Shown here piece by piece: positions 6,705 to 7,079 of a stretch of DNA of 7,079 bases. Position numbers and translations under genes: made by a program. The number at the start of each line of letters is the position of its first letter. Position 1 is the first letter of the stretch. Source of the DNA: an uncultured Chlorobiota bacterium. Its GTDB lineage: Bacteria; Bacteroidota; Kapaibacteriia; OLB7. The DNA is taken from positions 1 to 7,079 of the forward strand of contig CAMLOB010000195.1 in the NCBI GenBank assembly GCA_946481475.1, read 5' to 3'. The notes beneath the pieces are model-generated. The model was not told the origin of the DNA. It did no database searches and was given only the letters and a program-made list of their open reading frames with translations.

Positions 6705-6973
6705 ACTGCATGAATAAATGGCGTAAATCGACAGTTTTTTTGCTCAGAGCATATCCCGCATAAGTTCTCCACCTTATTCAAGAGACCGGAAGATCTTCCT
6801 GTTGTCACTGGTGCCCTTCAAAGCAAAATGGGTTGAAGCCCCCTTTGAGTAGGGTACGAAAAAAAAACCGAAGGTGCCGAAAGTTATCACCGTCAACTCA
6901 ATTCATCGATGCGGGAGTGCAGTATAAATCAGTCCGATCCCTCTCGAACAACTACTCCTCCGGGAATTCAGGT

Positions 6974-7002
6974 TTCCGCCGTTCCACAGCGGCTTGGTGG
7001 AA
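6974..7002 (+). repeat. Imperfect hairpin upstream of paralog C
   Basis: TTCCGCC (6974-6980) pairs with GGTGGAA (6996-7002), with one G-U pair as + strand RNA, around a 15-base loop. An alternative stem inside it (TTCCAC 6982-6987 with GTGGAA 6997-7002) competes for the same right arm. The pair of mutually exclusive stems is noted, but it may be chance. Confidence 0.3.
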
Positions 7003-7021
7003 GCGAACTATTTGATCTGTA

Positions 7022-7073
7022 CGGGGAAAATACGTAGTGAGCTCCCTCTTCACCCTGCGTATCTTGTCTTCCG
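7022..7073. repeat. Dispersed ~55-bp repeat, copy 2 (upstream of paralog C)
   Basis: This is the second copy of the segment at 4635-4690, in the same orientation, beginning TACGGGGAAAATACGTA and reaching CTTCCGAT close to the window end, so it may continue outside. It begins 318 bp upstream of the paralog C start, much further away than copy 1 is from paralog B. The differing distances weaken the case for a common operator and favour a mobile or repetitive element. Confidence 0.55.
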
Positions 7074-7079
7074 ATAGGA

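Larger units (their letters stand above)
6705..7079. other. Region upstream of paralog C without a convincing gene
   Basis: These 375 bp run to the window edge. They should contain the promoter of paralog C, but none could be placed reliably. They hold a GCTCAGAGC mini-dyad next to a T7 run (6735-6749), a run of nine A (6859-6867), an imperfect hairpin (6974-7002) and the second copy of the ~55-bp repeat at the right edge. A 60-codon open frame on the + strand (6833-7015) has no protein-like features and overlaps the A-run and repeat-rich sequence. Confidence 0.5.

Noticed and set aside
5766..6713. 315-residue open frame on the + strand opposite paralog C, and similar long frames opposite A and B
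   Set aside because: They are antisense shadows of well-supported genes; their translations lack domain patterns, whereas the - strand frames show TPR and GerE domains.
6851..6900. Possible terminator for a gene beyond the right edge, using the T-run on the - strand
   Set aside because: The sequence before the T-run holds direct TTCGG repeats, not complementary arms, so no stem can form.
6833..7015. 60-residue open frame on the + strand upstream of paralog C
   Set aside because: It is short, crosses a run of nine A, has no ribosome binding site and no recognisable protein features.

Overview
The window comes from a bacterium of moderate to fairly high GC. It contains four protein genes: one cut by the left edge on the + strand, and three full-length paralogous genes on the - strand. 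No ribosomal RNA, tRNA, CRISPR array, transposase or phage gene is visible. The C-terminal signature of the three regulators (a conserved Trp/Phe-Glu element, then LTPAE, then a GerE helix-turn-helix with RTVDTHRT) is typical of TPR-LuxR proteins of the Bacteroidota/Chlorobiota (FCB) lineage. None of the three start codons has a recognisable Shine-Dalgarno sequence, and the GGG-N repeat surface protein is also common in that lineage. Lineage is an inference; no marker gene is present.

Layout. Bases 1-1025 (+) encode the last 340 residues of a large secreted or surface protein. It has a run of TIGGG-type beta-roll repeats like the heads of YadA-type adhesins, followed by a Cys-containing C-terminal beta domain. 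It ends without the membrane anchor of a trimeric autotransporter. A perfect 19-bp hairpin (1058-1098) separates it from the convergent regulator genes and probably terminates transcription from both sides. Bases 1101-6704 (-) hold three paralogs of 558, 565 and 556 residues. Read in their own direction the order is C (5034-6704), B (2827-4524), A (1101-2777). B and A are 49 bp apart and probably co-transcribed. C and B are separated by 509 bp without a convincing gene. This gap holds a 70-bp two-part inverted repeat, a 12-bp perfect palindrome, a small hairpin, and one copy of a roughly 55-bp repeat. A second copy of that repeat lies at the right edge, in the 375 bp upstream of C.

How the genes may work together. 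Each paralog has a shared N-terminal helical segment, seven TPR repeats with a 40-residue period, a coiled coil and a C-terminal LuxR/GerE DNA-binding domain. None has a signal peptide, membrane segment, response-regulator receiver or NTPase domain. They look like cytoplasmic one-component regulators that sense a peptide or protein partner through the TPR superhelix. Their recognition helices are nearly identical, so they may bind related sites and cross-regulate. A link to the convergent surface-protein gene is suggested only by proximity.
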